DNA from: Acidiluteibacter sp963716125
GTDB lineage: Bacteria; Bacteroidota; Bacteroidia; Flavobacteriales_E; Vicingaceae
NCBI GenBank assembly: GCA_963716125.1
Contig: OY970294.1
Location: 2,046,001-2,110,000 of the forward strand
Length of the DNA stretch: 64,000 bases
Direction: 5' to 3'
This document shows, piece by piece, positions 52,959 through 62,812 of this stretch (position 1 is the stretch's first letter; every line of letters starts with the position of its first letter). The notes under the pieces are model-generated. The model did no database searches, was not told where the DNA came from, and was given only the letters and a program-made list of their open reading frames with translations. A program made the translations under genes and the position numbers.

Positions 52959-53049
52959 TATTTTATTTAAAAGAAGAATTGTTGAGCTTAAAAATATTCT
53001 TAATTGTGTAATCTATTACAAAAGTAATTAATTCCTATTTCATTTAATC

Positions 53050-53222
53050 GACAATTCCCCTTTGAAAAGTCATTGCGAGGGAAACAAACGAATGACTAAA
53101 TGTTATAAAAAGGTTTTTGTGTAGAGAAGCAATCTATTCATATCACATTAGATTGCTTCTCTACGTTTTAGTCATTAAATAGACAATGAACATTAAATTA
53201 CTCCGCTCGCTATGACGGTTAG
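53050..53222. repeat. R repeat copy 2 (no tandem units)
   Basis: Outer arms GTCATTGCGAGG and CGCTCGCTATGAC. Inner perfect 16-bp arms GTAGAGAAGCAATCTA (53121-53136) and their complement (53149-53164). The middle VNTR part of copies 3 and 4 is absent. It lies just after the lipoprotein gene's stop codon. Confidence 0.72.
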
Positions 53223-53226
53223 TAAG

Positions 53227-54195
53227 TTAGCGTTTAAATACTTTAAAACAATAAGGCTTATAAATATTAAATTTAACTTCATATATTCCAGGATAGTCTG
53301 GATTACAAGAGTTAAAGATAAAACTACGGTACATGCCTAAATTATCTTTTAATTTAAAATTATTAGGTTTATATACTTGCCATAGAATAAGCTCGAAGTA
53401 GCTTTTGTGCATTGAATAATGATCTTTCTCAAAGTAATGTCGAATAAATTTTTCAAATTTTCTTTGATATTTCCTAGCTTTCAATTTTCTTTTGGCATAT
53501 ATTTCAGGTGTTGCGTTATACTTAGTTACATAATCACCCCAAACCGCAAAAATAGATGATTCATAAAGGTGAAAACTAGGATTAAGGATTAGATACGATA
53601 TGTAATAAGACATTCTACGTTTAATTTTATGCTGTTTTGAAAAGGACGGATCAATAATCAGTATATAAGGATTTCTTGTGTACATTAAAAAGCCGTCAGT
53701 TAACAAACCAAGTGTGTCAGGAAAATGATATGAAAATACCTTTTCAGAGTTTATATTCTTTAAACCTTTTTTAATTGTATCTTTAATTGTATACCAAGTT
53801 AAAGTTACACTATCAAGTAAAGGTGGCATGTACTTTTTATATTCTTTTGGAAAAGTTGATTCTAAGCTATCTTTTGAAACAGTAAAAACATTCCAACTAG
53901 GGTCTAAGGTGTCAAGGGAAATTTTGTGTGGATTTGATATAGAACCGTAATGATAGAAATCCCATTCCAAATGATTCTTATTGGCTATCCGAATCATTTT
54001 AATCGGATAAAGTTGGTTTAATGTGCCTCCGGTTTCTTCAACTCTCCAGATATATTTTGATGAATATTCTATAAATTTATTTTCATCTTTAATGCCAAAA
54101 GAATCGAAATCAAAACAGTATTTTTTATTCTGACAAGCAGAAAAAAAAATGCTAAAAATAAATAAAGTTATTATAATATTTATTGAGTTACACAC
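53227..54195 (-). CDS. Lipoprotein of unknown function with IS-derived start
   Basis: A 322-aa protein: signal IIITLFIFSIFFSAC with lipobox Cys, then a soluble domain with no family I recognise (IWRVEETGGTLNQLYPIKMIRI, SYYISYLILNPSFHLYESSIFAVWGDY, FEKFIRHYFEKDHYSMHKSYFEL). The native gene began at ATG 55158 (MKYINIII...). Element B has inserted after ATT codon 6; the present frame begins at a GTG inside the IS and gives MCNSINIII..., still a plausible signal peptide. Whether it is transcribed from the IS is unknown. Confidence 0.65.
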   Translation of the reverse strand: MCNSINIIITLFIFSIFFSACQNKKYCFDFDSFGIKDENKFIEYSSKYIWRVEETGGTLNQLYPIKMIRIANKNHLEWDFYHYGSISNPHKISLDTLDPSWNVFTVSKDSLESTFPKEYKKYMPPLLDSVTLTWYTIKDTIKKGLKNINSEKVFSYHFPDTLGLLTDGFLMYTRNPYILIIDPSFSKQHKIKRRMSYYISYLILNPSFHLYESSIFAVWGDYVTKYNATPEIYAKRKLKARKYQRKFEKFIRHYFEKDHYSMHKSYFELILWQVYKPNNFKLKDNLGMYRSFIFNSCNPDYPGIYEVKFNIYKPYCFKVFKR

Positions 54196-55140
54196 TTAGC
54201 GTCTGTTTTATTTGATAGTGATAAATTGGTTTGCTTTCGACCATTCTGTTGATTGTTTTATGAAAAATATTGGTTTTAAATTGTGAGCGGTTAATCCTAA
54301 AGCAAAATTCATCAAAATATGCTTGTATATGCCATTTACTTACATGAGTTGGTATTGCTCTGAGCCATGATTTAACTTGCATAATTATAATGTGTAATTC
54401 TTTGAAATTTGCTCCATTATTACTTTGGATTTGTTCAATATTATACTTTTCTTTTAAAGGTTCATAACCTCTCCATTTATCTGTTACTATTTTAGCAGAA
54501 GTACTAATATGTTCTTCAAAAATTGGAGTCAATGATTTTGCAGAATAATCAGGAATTGATTGAATATATACTCTCTTTATTTTGTTGTTATCAGTTAATT
54601 CAACTGCAATTACAGCTTTTTTCTTTTTCGTATCATAACTTCTTCCTTGTTTCCCTTCTTCTTTTCCTCCTACAGTAAACTCATCCACATGAATTATTTT
54701 ATCTAAAGGGTATTTTTGGCTACTTTTCATTGATTTTCGTACTTTTTGCATAAAATACCATGCTGTTCCTTGGCGAATACTAAATCGTTTACCCATTTGT
54801 ATACTTGAAACACTTTTACTACTTGTACTCATTTCAAATACAACACAAAATGCTTTTTGTAACCCAAATTTAACTTTGTGAAAAAGCGTGTTGGCTGTGG
54901 CACTTTCTACATGATTACATGCATAACAATGATAATTATAACCTGCTTTTTCACAACCTTTTGTATGTCCGCATTTACTACAAGTAAATCCATCCTGCCA
55001 TTTTATTTTAGCCAAATAGGCTTTACAAGCTTCATCATTTGGAAGTTCTTTTATAAAGTTTAGAATATCTTGTCCTTTGAATTGTTCCATAATCGCAATT
55101 TTAAAGGGATAAACATACAGAAATTAAATGACTAACTCAA
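54183..55140 (-). mobile_element. IS1595-type insertion sequence, element B copy 2
   Basis: 958 bp, TTGAGTTA / TAACTCAA ends. Target duplication AATATTTA (54175-54182 and 55141-55148). It lies within codons 4-6 of the lipoprotein gene. Confidence 0.93.
54188..55090 (-). CDS. IS1595-family transposase (element B)
   Basis: A 300-aa transposase, almost identical to 40908-41810, with MVESKP in place of MVQSKP near the C-terminus. Zinc ribbon, helix-turn-helix and DDE residues intact. Its stop codon overlaps by a few bases the new GTG start of the lipoprotein frame, so read-through transcription from the IS could express that gene. Confidence 0.9.
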   Translation of the reverse strand: MEQFKGQDILNFIKELPNDEACKAYLAKIKWQDGFTCSKCGHTKGCEKAGYNYHCYACNHVESATANTLFHKVKFGLQKAFCVVFEMSTSSKSVSSIQMGKRFSIRQGTAWYFMQKVRKSMKSSQKYPLDKIIHVDEFTVGGKEEGKQGRSYDTKKKKAVIAVELTDNNKIKRVYIQSIPDYSAKSLTPIFEEHISTSAKIVTDKWRGYEPLKEKYNIEQIQSNNGANFKELHIIIMQVKSWLRAIPTHVSKWHIQAYFDEFCFRINRSQFKTNIFHKTINRMVESKPIYHYQIKQTLSV

Positions 55141-55162
55141 AATATTTATATACTTCATTATT

Positions 55163-55366
55163 TTATTCTTTTGGAATTTCAATATCATTTTCTAATAAAT
55201 TGCCCCACAAATGATTGAATATTTCAAATGGGTCGTTCACAGAGGCAGCTTGTAAATAACTTAGACTCAGTTTTACTTTTTTAATATTAGTTTCTAAATA
55301 AACAATTAAATCATTCTTTTTAAGATAATTAAATAAGACAATTAGTATCAGACTATTCATTATCAA
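55163..55366 (-). CDS. Short membrane protein upstream of the lipoprotein gene
   Basis: A 67-aa protein: one N-terminal hydrophobic segment (MNSLILIVLFNYL), then LETNIKKVKLSLSYLQAASVNDPFEIFNHLWGNLLENDIEIPKE. Its stop is 4 bp from the native ATG (55158) of the IS-interrupted lipoprotein gene, so the two once formed an operon. I recognise no family; it may be the end of a longer lost gene. Confidence 0.45.
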   Translation of the reverse strand: MIMNSLILIVLFNYLKKNDLIVYLETNIKKVKLSLSYLQAASVNDPFEIFNHLWGNLLENDIEIPKE

Positions 55367-55497
55367 AGATATTAAATTGTATGTAATTAATCAATTAATA
55401 ATATCTATCCCAACAAATACATTAAATTTAGAAAAGAAAGAAAGTTACATTTAAATATTAAAGCTAATTAAATAGGTAATAGGAATGAAATTTTTTG

Positions 55498-55757
55498 ATA
55501 AAACTTCCTTTGAAAAGTCATTGCGAGCGAAAAAAACGAATGATTTTAAATTTTAAAAAAGTTCATGTGTAGAGCTTGTCCGTCCGCAGCAAAGTGCAGG
55601 AGGACTTGTCCGAAACAATGTGTAGGAGGACGAGTTCTTCGTAACAAAGTGAAGTAGAAAGCAATCTGTTTATATCATAATAGATTGATTCTCTACGTTT
55701 AGTTAATATTTTAATGATGACTATTATGTTACTCCGCTCGCAATGACGGTTAGGAGG
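55498..55757. repeat. R repeat copy 3 (two to three tandem units)
   Basis: GTCATTGCGAGCG at the left and CGCTCGCAATGACGG at the right. In the middle are ~29-bp units (AA(C/G)(A/C)A.TGTG.AGGAGGAC...) at about 55585-55655, then GAAAGCAATCTG...AGATTGATTCTCTAC. The rest of the 503-bp gap shows nothing else. Confidence 0.72.
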
Positions 55758-55869
55758 GGATTGCGTTCTTATTATTCGAGCAAAAGGTTAAAGGATAATA
55801 ATCATCTAAACAAATACGTTTAGTATTATTGTAAAAATAGTTGATTTGGAAATTTTAATTTATGAATAG

Positions 55870-58293
55870 TTAAAATAGTTCAGCTTTGATTGATAAAGCT
55901 AGTATTGTAGGCCGAAGGATTGCAAATCCTTCGGAGCGGGATGATCCATCGGGCATAAACATTCCCACTAATTTGGAAGAAAAGGAGCGACCTTGGTCTG
56001 GAATGGTAGCTAAACTAATACCAGCCCCAAAAGTGGTTCCATCTTTTCCTAAATATTTATCTGGATAAATACCTTGACCACCACCATTATAATCTTCTTT
56101 ATAAAATTCCCACCATCTGGCGTCTTCTGTTAATCCAATTTTTGTTTTTGAAGGAACATATCGTCTTCCAAAGATACCTCTAAAACCATATATTCCCAAA
56201 CCAGTAGCACCCAAAACAAGTGGTGTAGCTAAGGTTAAAGAGGCATCCACTAAAAAGCTCGGAACTTTTGGTTTATATGTCATTGCAGCACTTGCAGCTA
56301 TTCCTTTGTTAGGCATTGAAAAATCAATTCCTCCTTGATATTCTTCTAATCCATTTGGATCATTTTTTAGGCGTAAATAGCCTTTAATAATTACATTTGC
56401 TCTTTCTCTTGGAGCAGATGCAGGAATATATAAATCAATATTAATTCCTTGGATACGCATAAAAGCATCTATATAACTACCATCTGAGGGATCAAATGCA
56501 TAATACAATTTAATTCCATCACCCCTCAAATCTAACCCTTCAGGATCCAAACTCAATGCGGCATCAAAGCCGAAAAATTTGTAATCTATTAGTTCACCAT
56601 TAAATGTTCTTTGGTCTTGACCTAAGTGAATATTAGTAACAGATATTTTTGCTGGGCCTAACTGTAAGTTAACCGATTTTGGTAATGGATTAAACCCTCC
56701 TTTAAATTCAATTTTACCATCGTCCCAAATGATTAGTTCTTTTACTGAAACAGCTGAACTTAAAAAGTTTCCAATACTACTATTTTCAAAAGATAAATCT
56801 CCTGAAATTGAAAGAAAAAATCGATCTCCTTTATTTCCAACACTGAATGATTTAATAAATAAGGTAAATACACCTTCTTGTTTTAAAGCAGGAATAGGTT
56901 GATTTGGTATAGCTGTAATGTTAAATTCTCCATTTTGTTCAAAATGAACTAGAACATCCAACTTAAATGATTCATTATATTCGTCTTTAAACCAAGGCAA
57001 TGTCATTTCTGCTTTAATATCAGAACCAATAATGGCATTTTGTCTAAAGGTAAGTGAGAAGGTGTTGATAATTAATTCAAAGCCACCGACTTTAATTTTA
57101 ATATTTGGAGTACCACTCTGACCATCTTTTAATTTTAGCCCTATTGTTCCTGAAATACCTCCAGTACCAACTAATAAATTATTTACGAATAATTCAGCAT
57201 TTGAATTAGTATCATCATGATTTAAAAATGAAGGAAAACCTATTGTCCCTTGAGTAATATATACCCCTATGAAATCATCGGGGCGATTATCTGCAATTGC
57301 TTCGGGAATGTTATTTTTTCGACTTAAATCCAGTTTTAAATTTGTTACTTGTAAAGTAAAACCAGTTTGTAGAATTTCAGATGAAGGTAATGAAATAGTA
57401 GAAACATTTTTAAATTCAAAGCCAGTTTCAGTATCGTAACCTATACTGCCGAGTGTAAATCGTAATATTGAAGGAACATCTTTTCCATTACTATCTTGAA
57501 GTGGGTCAAAGTTAACGGGATTAACTTCTCTTAAAATAGAAGCAGGAAACTGAACTCCTACTGATATTTCATCTATTGAAGCATTAATCTGCGGGATAAG
57601 CATCTTTTTGATTCTATCGACAGAAAAGAAACCAAGAAATTTAAATAATAATTTTTCGATATTTTTAAATAATACAATTTCATTGTTATCAAAAATGTAA
57701 TCATTAAAAATAATTTGAAAAAGATCTATTGATTGCGCATCAAAAGCATCAGTTATGTTTTGAATATATACATTAGGGTCAGGATCTGATAAAACTGTAA
57801 TAGAATTCCCTGGATGAGCAGAATTATAATTTATAATAAAATCATTTATTGGATTTGAGCCACCAATGAAAGAATACACTACCTCTCTAACTATATCATC
57901 ACTATTGGCTTCTGCCATTGTAATTATTATGTTGAACAAAGAATTTGGCGATCCATCAAATTGACTTATCTCGAAAGATTGTAGAAAACGAAAAACCTCC
58001 CACTGAAAACCTATTGAAATAGGAATTTCAGAGCCTGAATCAGGAATGGCTGCGGGATTTAAAATAAATATAATACCAGTTCCCGGAATTTCAAATCCAA
58101 TTTTATTATACGAAACAAGAGTTAAATGAAAGCTTTTTCTATTACCAGACTTACTAGTATTTGTTTGAAAATTCTTATAAAATAAACCATCAAAAATGTT
58201 ATCAGCTAAATTTTGAATAAAGCCTAGATTTTGAGGTAAACCTTTTACAGGAATTAAAGATGAAAGTGATGGATAGAATACTTCGTTAGCCAT
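55870..58293 (-). CDS. Large beta-rich protein resembling DUF6603-type proteins, C-terminus replaced by a palindrome
   Basis: An 807-aa protein with no signal peptide and no membrane helix that I can see. It is beta-rich with repeated amphipathic strands (GGFELIINTFSLTFRQNAIIGSDIKAEMTLPWF, ISVTNIHLGQDQRTFNGELIDYKFFGFDAALSLDPEGLDLRGDGIKLYY). The C-terminal half has IYGFRGIFGRRYVPSKT and MFMPDGS, features I loosely associate with DUF6603 proteins. The last codons after MFMPDGS read through a palindrome (55912-55934, CCGAAGGATT arms) to a stop at 55870, so the natural end was probably lost. It is the third gene of an unfamiliar three-gene unit. Confidence 0.5.
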   Translation of the reverse strand: MANEVFYPSLSSLIPVKGLPQNLGFIQNLADNIFDGLFYKNFQTNTSKSGNRKSFHLTLVSYNKIGFEIPGTGIIFILNPAAIPDSGSEIPISIGFQWEVFRFLQSFEISQFDGSPNSLFNIIITMAEANSDDIVREVVYSFIGGSNPINDFIINYNSAHPGNSITVLSDPDPNVYIQNITDAFDAQSIDLFQIIFNDYIFDNNEIVLFKNIEKLLFKFLGFFSVDRIKKMLIPQINASIDEISVGVQFPASILREVNPVNFDPLQDSNGKDVPSILRFTLGSIGYDTETGFEFKNVSTISLPSSEILQTGFTLQVTNLKLDLSRKNNIPEAIADNRPDDFIGVYITQGTIGFPSFLNHDDTNSNAELFVNNLLVGTGGISGTIGLKLKDGQSGTPNIKIKVGGFELIINTFSLTFRQNAIIGSDIKAEMTLPWFKDEYNESFKLDVLVHFEQNGEFNITAIPNQPIPALKQEGVFTLFIKSFSVGNKGDRFFLSISGDLSFENSSIGNFLSSAVSVKELIIWDDGKIEFKGGFNPLPKSVNLQLGPAKISVTNIHLGQDQRTFNGELIDYKFFGFDAALSLDPEGLDLRGDGIKLYYAFDPSDGSYIDAFMRIQGINIDLYIPASAPRERANVIIKGYLRLKNDPNGLEEYQGGIDFSMPNKGIAASAAMTYKPKVPSFLVDASLTLATPLVLGATGLGIYGFRGIFGRRYVPSKTKIGLTEDARWWEFYKEDYNGGGQGIYPDKYLGKDGTTFGAGISLATIPDQGRSFSSKLVGMFMPDGSSRSEGFAILRPTILALSIKAELF
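55912..55934. repeat. REP-like palindrome inside a coding end
   Basis: CCGAAGGATT-GCA-AATCCTTCGG, perfect 10-bp arms. It lies in the reading frame of the 807-aa gene and encodes EGFAILRP. It resembles dispersed intergenic palindromes of the GGATTTGCAATCC type seen in Bacteroidota. Confidence 0.7.
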
Positions 58294-58943
58294 TAGATGA
58301 TGTTTTTATTTTTGTTAATAAAATATTTACCTACATAAAACATAGATAATAAACTCACAATTACACTAAGAAATTCAATTACAAGGTGTTTTGTTGGTTT
58401 AAAATTACCAATATAAAGCTCACTTGAATCAAATAATTCAATATCTATCTTAAATTGGTTAAAGGTTATAAACTGGAAGTTATTGGTATTATCTTGGGTG
58501 AGAAAATTATAAAAAGCTATACCAAAAGGTTTAACAGAGAGATAGTAGTATGCTGAAGCCTCAATATCATTAGATGGTTCAATTGAATACCTTGCTGCAG
58601 ATGCTTCTTTTGTTATAGTAGGAAAAAAAAAGAACAGTACAATTATCAGTGCTTTGATATTTTTTTTATAAGATTCTTTAGTTATAAGAATTATACTTAT
58701 TAAAATAAAAAAGAAAAAAATAATACTTAAAACGGAGAACATCCCAATTTTTTCTAAATCTAAATTAGTTAGGTATTTCGTAGTTCCATAATAGTCTATA
58801 ATTATTAGACTTAATTCTTTATTAATTGTATAATAAACTTCTGTGGGGTGAATAAAGTGTATAAGTAAATATGACAACACATAACAACACAAAAAAATAA
58901 AAATTTGTAATACTAAAGTTATTATTTGTTTATTTCTAGCCAT
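58293..58943 (-). CDS. Membrane protein of unknown function in the three-gene unit
   Basis: A 216-aa protein with about four membrane helices (ITLVLQIFIFLCCYVLSYLLIHFI, FSVLSIIFFFFILISIILI, IKALIIVLFFFFPTI, HLVIEFLSVIVSLLSMFYVG) and a periplasmic-sized loop (about 115-185). Its stop and the next gene's start overlap as TAATG; its own start overlaps the preceding gene by 22 bp. Tight packing suggests that the three products work together. No family recognised. Confidence 0.65.
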   Translation of the reverse strand: MARNKQIITLVLQIFIFLCCYVLSYLLIHFIHPTEVYYTINKELSLIIIDYYGTTKYLTNLDLEKIGMFSVLSIIFFFFILISIILITKESYKKNIKALIIVLFFFFPTITKEASAARYSIEPSNDIEASAYYYLSVKPFGIAFYNFLTQDNTNNFQFITFNQFKIDIELFDSSELYIGNFKPTKHLVIEFLSVIVSLLSMFYVGKYFINKNKNII

Positions 58944-61900
58944 TTTAAAAATCTTTTTGCATATATATCTGAGTAGTTCTGTAATTGTAGATTTTCTGAT
59001 TGACTAGGCTCAACAATATTATCTTTTTGATACCAAATTATCGAGAATTTGTGAATCTCGGCTTTAGCATAGTTATAGACATTTTGCTGATCAATAATAG
59101 GAACAGTAGGATCAATATTTAAATATTGAAAAAATTCTTCAAAGGCTCTTTTATCATCAGACTTAATACTCAAATTAAAGTAGTATAAAGCCGTAGCTAT
59201 GTTATTAAATGATGGATCATAAAATAAATATGTATTTAATTGGCTATGCATAATATGCGAATAAATATCAGCTAGCAAATCCTCATCTTTTGCTCTCGTT
59301 TTATAATAATGTGTTAAAAACGCGCTCTCCTTTTCTTGCTGAGAAGCATTTGGATTCATAGTTTGCCAATCAACTTCATAAGCAGCGTCTTTTGAATTAA
59401 TATAATCTTGTGGCGCTGCCCCTATATCGCCTACCCACGTAGAATAATCAATATTATTGGAAATGTCTAATGTAAAAATATAAGTAGTTATCTGAAAATT
59501 AACTCTTTTAAAATTTAAAACATCTAATCCAATAAATAGATGATGTAAATCAATAATTTTATTATTAGCTAATTTAATTCCAAAATAGTCTACAAATAAT
59601 TCAAGGTTTTCGCTTGCTCCAACCGGCACATTATTATATAAATCATTTAATCTGACAGGCGGGTCTGGTATGGTGTTAGTTTGGGTTATTATTTCATCAA
59701 ATAAGTCACTAATATCACCACCCTCTTTTGTCATTTGACGAATTCTAGTAATTCTTTGAGTTAAAGTGTCATTTTGTGAATTTGCATTGATATCCATCCC
59801 TTTTGTCAAATTTAAAAAGTCTATAATAAATTTTTCAAAAGATGCGACTGGATAAAATACTCTATCAAATATATTTGATTCCTTTATATTAGGTCTTATC
59901 CAACCATTATTATTAGGTGAACTCGGTGCCTTCTGAGGCTGATTTAAAGTATTTGGAGCTATACCAACATAACCATCTTTCCATTCGATATTATACCATG
60001 TTTGATTCTGATTATCTTTAGTTTTTTGTAGAATAGTAAAATACGTAAGTCCCCTAGCTCTAAAAAGAACATTATTATTCATAATAGCTGGAGTTGAACG
60101 AATGTTTAACAATGCATCAGTTTGCAAAAAGCTATGCGAAAAGTGTTTCCTATTTTCGTCAATGGAATTTAATCCATCAAAATTCTCAATTGCAGCAGAT
60201 GATGCAAATAATCTTGGATACTCTTTGTCATTTAAAATTTTTATATTTGTTGATTGTTCAAGAACAGCTACATTTCCATTATTAAATTTATATCCTTCAA
60301 TGAATAAATCGTATTCTGTATAATTTAGAATTCCAAAGCTATCGACTTTGTTTTGCTTGTTTCTTAACACAAGTCGTTTATCAAAATCAGCTTCCAAAGC
60401 ATTCATTGCTGTTACTATTTGCGGTAACTCACTTTTATCAATAGCAATAAAAATTAAACTTCTTCCATCCTTGTCAATAATTGAAGGATCAATTAATAAA
60501 TCATGAACTGAGTCTGGTAGAGCATCAGAAATTAATATTGACTTAGAATTGCTATTTGAATCTATGAAATCTATTTTTTTAAAGTCAACCTGATAACCAT
60601 ATTCAATAGAGAGAACATTAGGCATTAGGTTAACATTATTACTCGAATCACTGGTAATTTTTTCGGCTTCAATTAATGCGAAAAAATAAACATTACTAAC
60701 ATCTTCCCCTACTCCAATCTTAGCAATGAAAGGTTGCCCATATCCTGCAATTTCATCAGTGTAAGATACAGAGTTAGTTATATGCCATTTTATAATGTCA
60801 TTGTTTTGCAAAGGTATTTTGAGAGAGCCATCATTTTTCATTAATGAAGATAATTCAAATAAATTATCAAAATAGTGATTAGCTTCCAATGTCAGTGTGC
60901 CCGATGGGGGTGTAGTCTTGATAAAGGGATCACGTTTTAAATATCGAAGATTAATGTAAAAGGGAATCGTAGTATTATTTGATAACTTTGGAATTGAAAT
61001 TTTAATTTCAACCGTAAAGGAACTGTTGTTTGGATAGAAAATATCATCTCTAATCGGATGTTTTGTTTTTGGTTTTTGGGACATTTTTCTGAAATCAGAA
61101 AAATAATATCCTTGAGATAAATAAATTGCAGGTGCAGGATTATCTCCTTCGGGTAATTCTAGAGTTATTGTACTTGGTATTTTTGAATTAGGGTTGGTGA
61201 ATGAACTTACAGGTAATGCAAAAATAGGCCATCCATAAGGTGTGTTCGGAGGTGGAGAATTAAATTTAAAATATTGATATTCATTAAGTGTTCTTATTCC
61301 TCCATCGTAAGAAATATGAAATTTGGCAAATTCACTAGGGAGGGTATTATAATTTCTATAGTAATTTAAACAATGATTATGTTCATTACGAATATCTAAA
61401 TAAACAATATCTTTTGTATAAAATACTGATAAGACGTCATTAAATAATTCTTCACCAGGTTTATTCATAAAGGATGTTGTAGCAGGTGTATTCTTTACTC
61501 TTATTCCATCATAAAAAAAACTTGAGTAAAAGGCACATGCATCTATATAGTGGAGTATTCGTTCTCTTTTATCTGCTTCTATAAATTTATTCACATCACC
61601 TGAGGTGGACGGATTAGCTATTATAACTGTTTCGGAATTTCTGACAGTTGCTAATGTCAGGCCCTTCACCAAGCCCGTCCAATACAATTTCAAAACCAAA
61701 TCCTGATGATAAAAATTGACCCAAATCATCACCTCCGGAAACACTTGGAAATTCGTCTTCATCAACTCTTAAAAAGATTTCATCTATTAATGAATTATCA
61801 GGAAATCTATCTGGGGGAGCAGCTGTTGCGGTTAAATTTAATCCTATTGCGCTTAAAGTAGCAGGAGTCGTGGTGGTACCAATAGGGTTTTTTTTATTTT

Positions 61901-62279
61901 TATCATAAGCTAAGTTGCGTTTATTCTGAGAAGTTTGGATTATATTAGTTAACTTACTTTTAGTTGATATAGCAATTTTTGTTGGATTGGCAGTATCAAT
62001 TAAAAAATCTTTGTCAATACCCTTATATATATAGTATTTTACAGGAATATTATTAAGAGGTTGCTCTGTTGGCTTTAGAACAAGATTTATTTTACCATTG
62101 ACCAATTGTGCAAAAACTTTTCCATTACAAACAGCATAGGCTTTTAGGTTATTTGTAGAGGAAAAAATTGAAGAAACTCGATATTTTGAATTTTCAAAAT
62201 TCTTTACAGGTCCGAATGATTGAGAGTGGGTCTGATTATTAAGTCCGTTTATATTAGTAAAAAAATGCACCTTAACCAT
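58922..62279 (-). pseudogene. Very large SH3-like-domain protein, frameshifted; first gene of the three-gene unit
   Basis: Two frames join at about 61655 (GAAGGGCCTG, one extra base) into a protein of about 1118 aa beginning MVKVHFFTNINGLN at ATG 62279. No signal peptide is seen. An N-terminal beta region (about 1-210) precedes the shift. Downstream, FIEADKRERILHYIDACAFYSSFFYDG and YLDIRNEHNHCLNYYRNY lead into a beta-rich part. An SH3b-like stretch near the middle contains INIRSTPAIMNNNVLFRARG, WYNIEWKDGYVGIAP, like the SH3_3 fold. The C-terminal 300 residues are helical (AYEVDWQTMNPNASQQEKESAF). No family identified; non-contiguous as written. Confidence 0.6.
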
Positions 62280-62473
62280 AATAGTTTTATTTAATATAAG
62301 ACGTAATATATTTAAAAAATATTGCCTCATCTTATTAAAAAAGTTATTAACAAATTCTGAATGCTAAGAATTTCGGTATTTTTTTAAGTAAAAAATGTGT
62401 TTGTCAAAAACTCCTTTAAACAAATGCTGCTTAAAAAAGGGTATTATGGGAATTCGATTTGAAACAGTTATTG

Positions 62474-62802
62474 TGACAATTCCCCTTTGATAAGTCATTG
62501 CGAGCGAAACAAACGAGTGATTTTAAATTTTAAAAAAGTTCATGTGTAGAGCTTGACCGTCCGCAGCAAAGCGAAGGCGGGACGAGTCCTTCGCAACAAT
62601 GTGCAGGAGGACTTGTCCGCCGTAACATTGTGCAGGAGGACTTGTCCGCCGTAACATTGTGCAGGAGGACGAGTTCTTCGTAACAAAGTGAAGTAGAAAG
62701 CAATCTGTTTATATCATAATAGATTGCTTCTCTACGTTTAGTCAATATTTTTATGATGATCATTAAGTTACTCCGTCCGCAAAGTCGGTAAGGAAGGGAT
62801 GT
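62474..62802. repeat. R repeat copy 4 (longest VNTR)
   Basis: GTCATTGCGAGCG left end, then about four ~29-bp units, two identical ones (GTAACATTGTGCAGGAGGAC then TTGTCCGCC), then GAAAGCAATCTG...AGATTGCTTCTCTACG. The right arm CCGTCCGCAAAGTCGG is diverged. It fills the 482-bp gap between the SH3-like gene and the TPR gene; the 77-codon frame inside it is a by-product of the repeats. Confidence 0.75.
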
Positions 62803-62812
62803 TATAAAAAAA

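Noticed and set aside
62530..62763. A 77-codon leftward frame
   Set aside because: It lies wholly inside R repeat copy 4; its sequence follows the 29-bp units and has no independent support.
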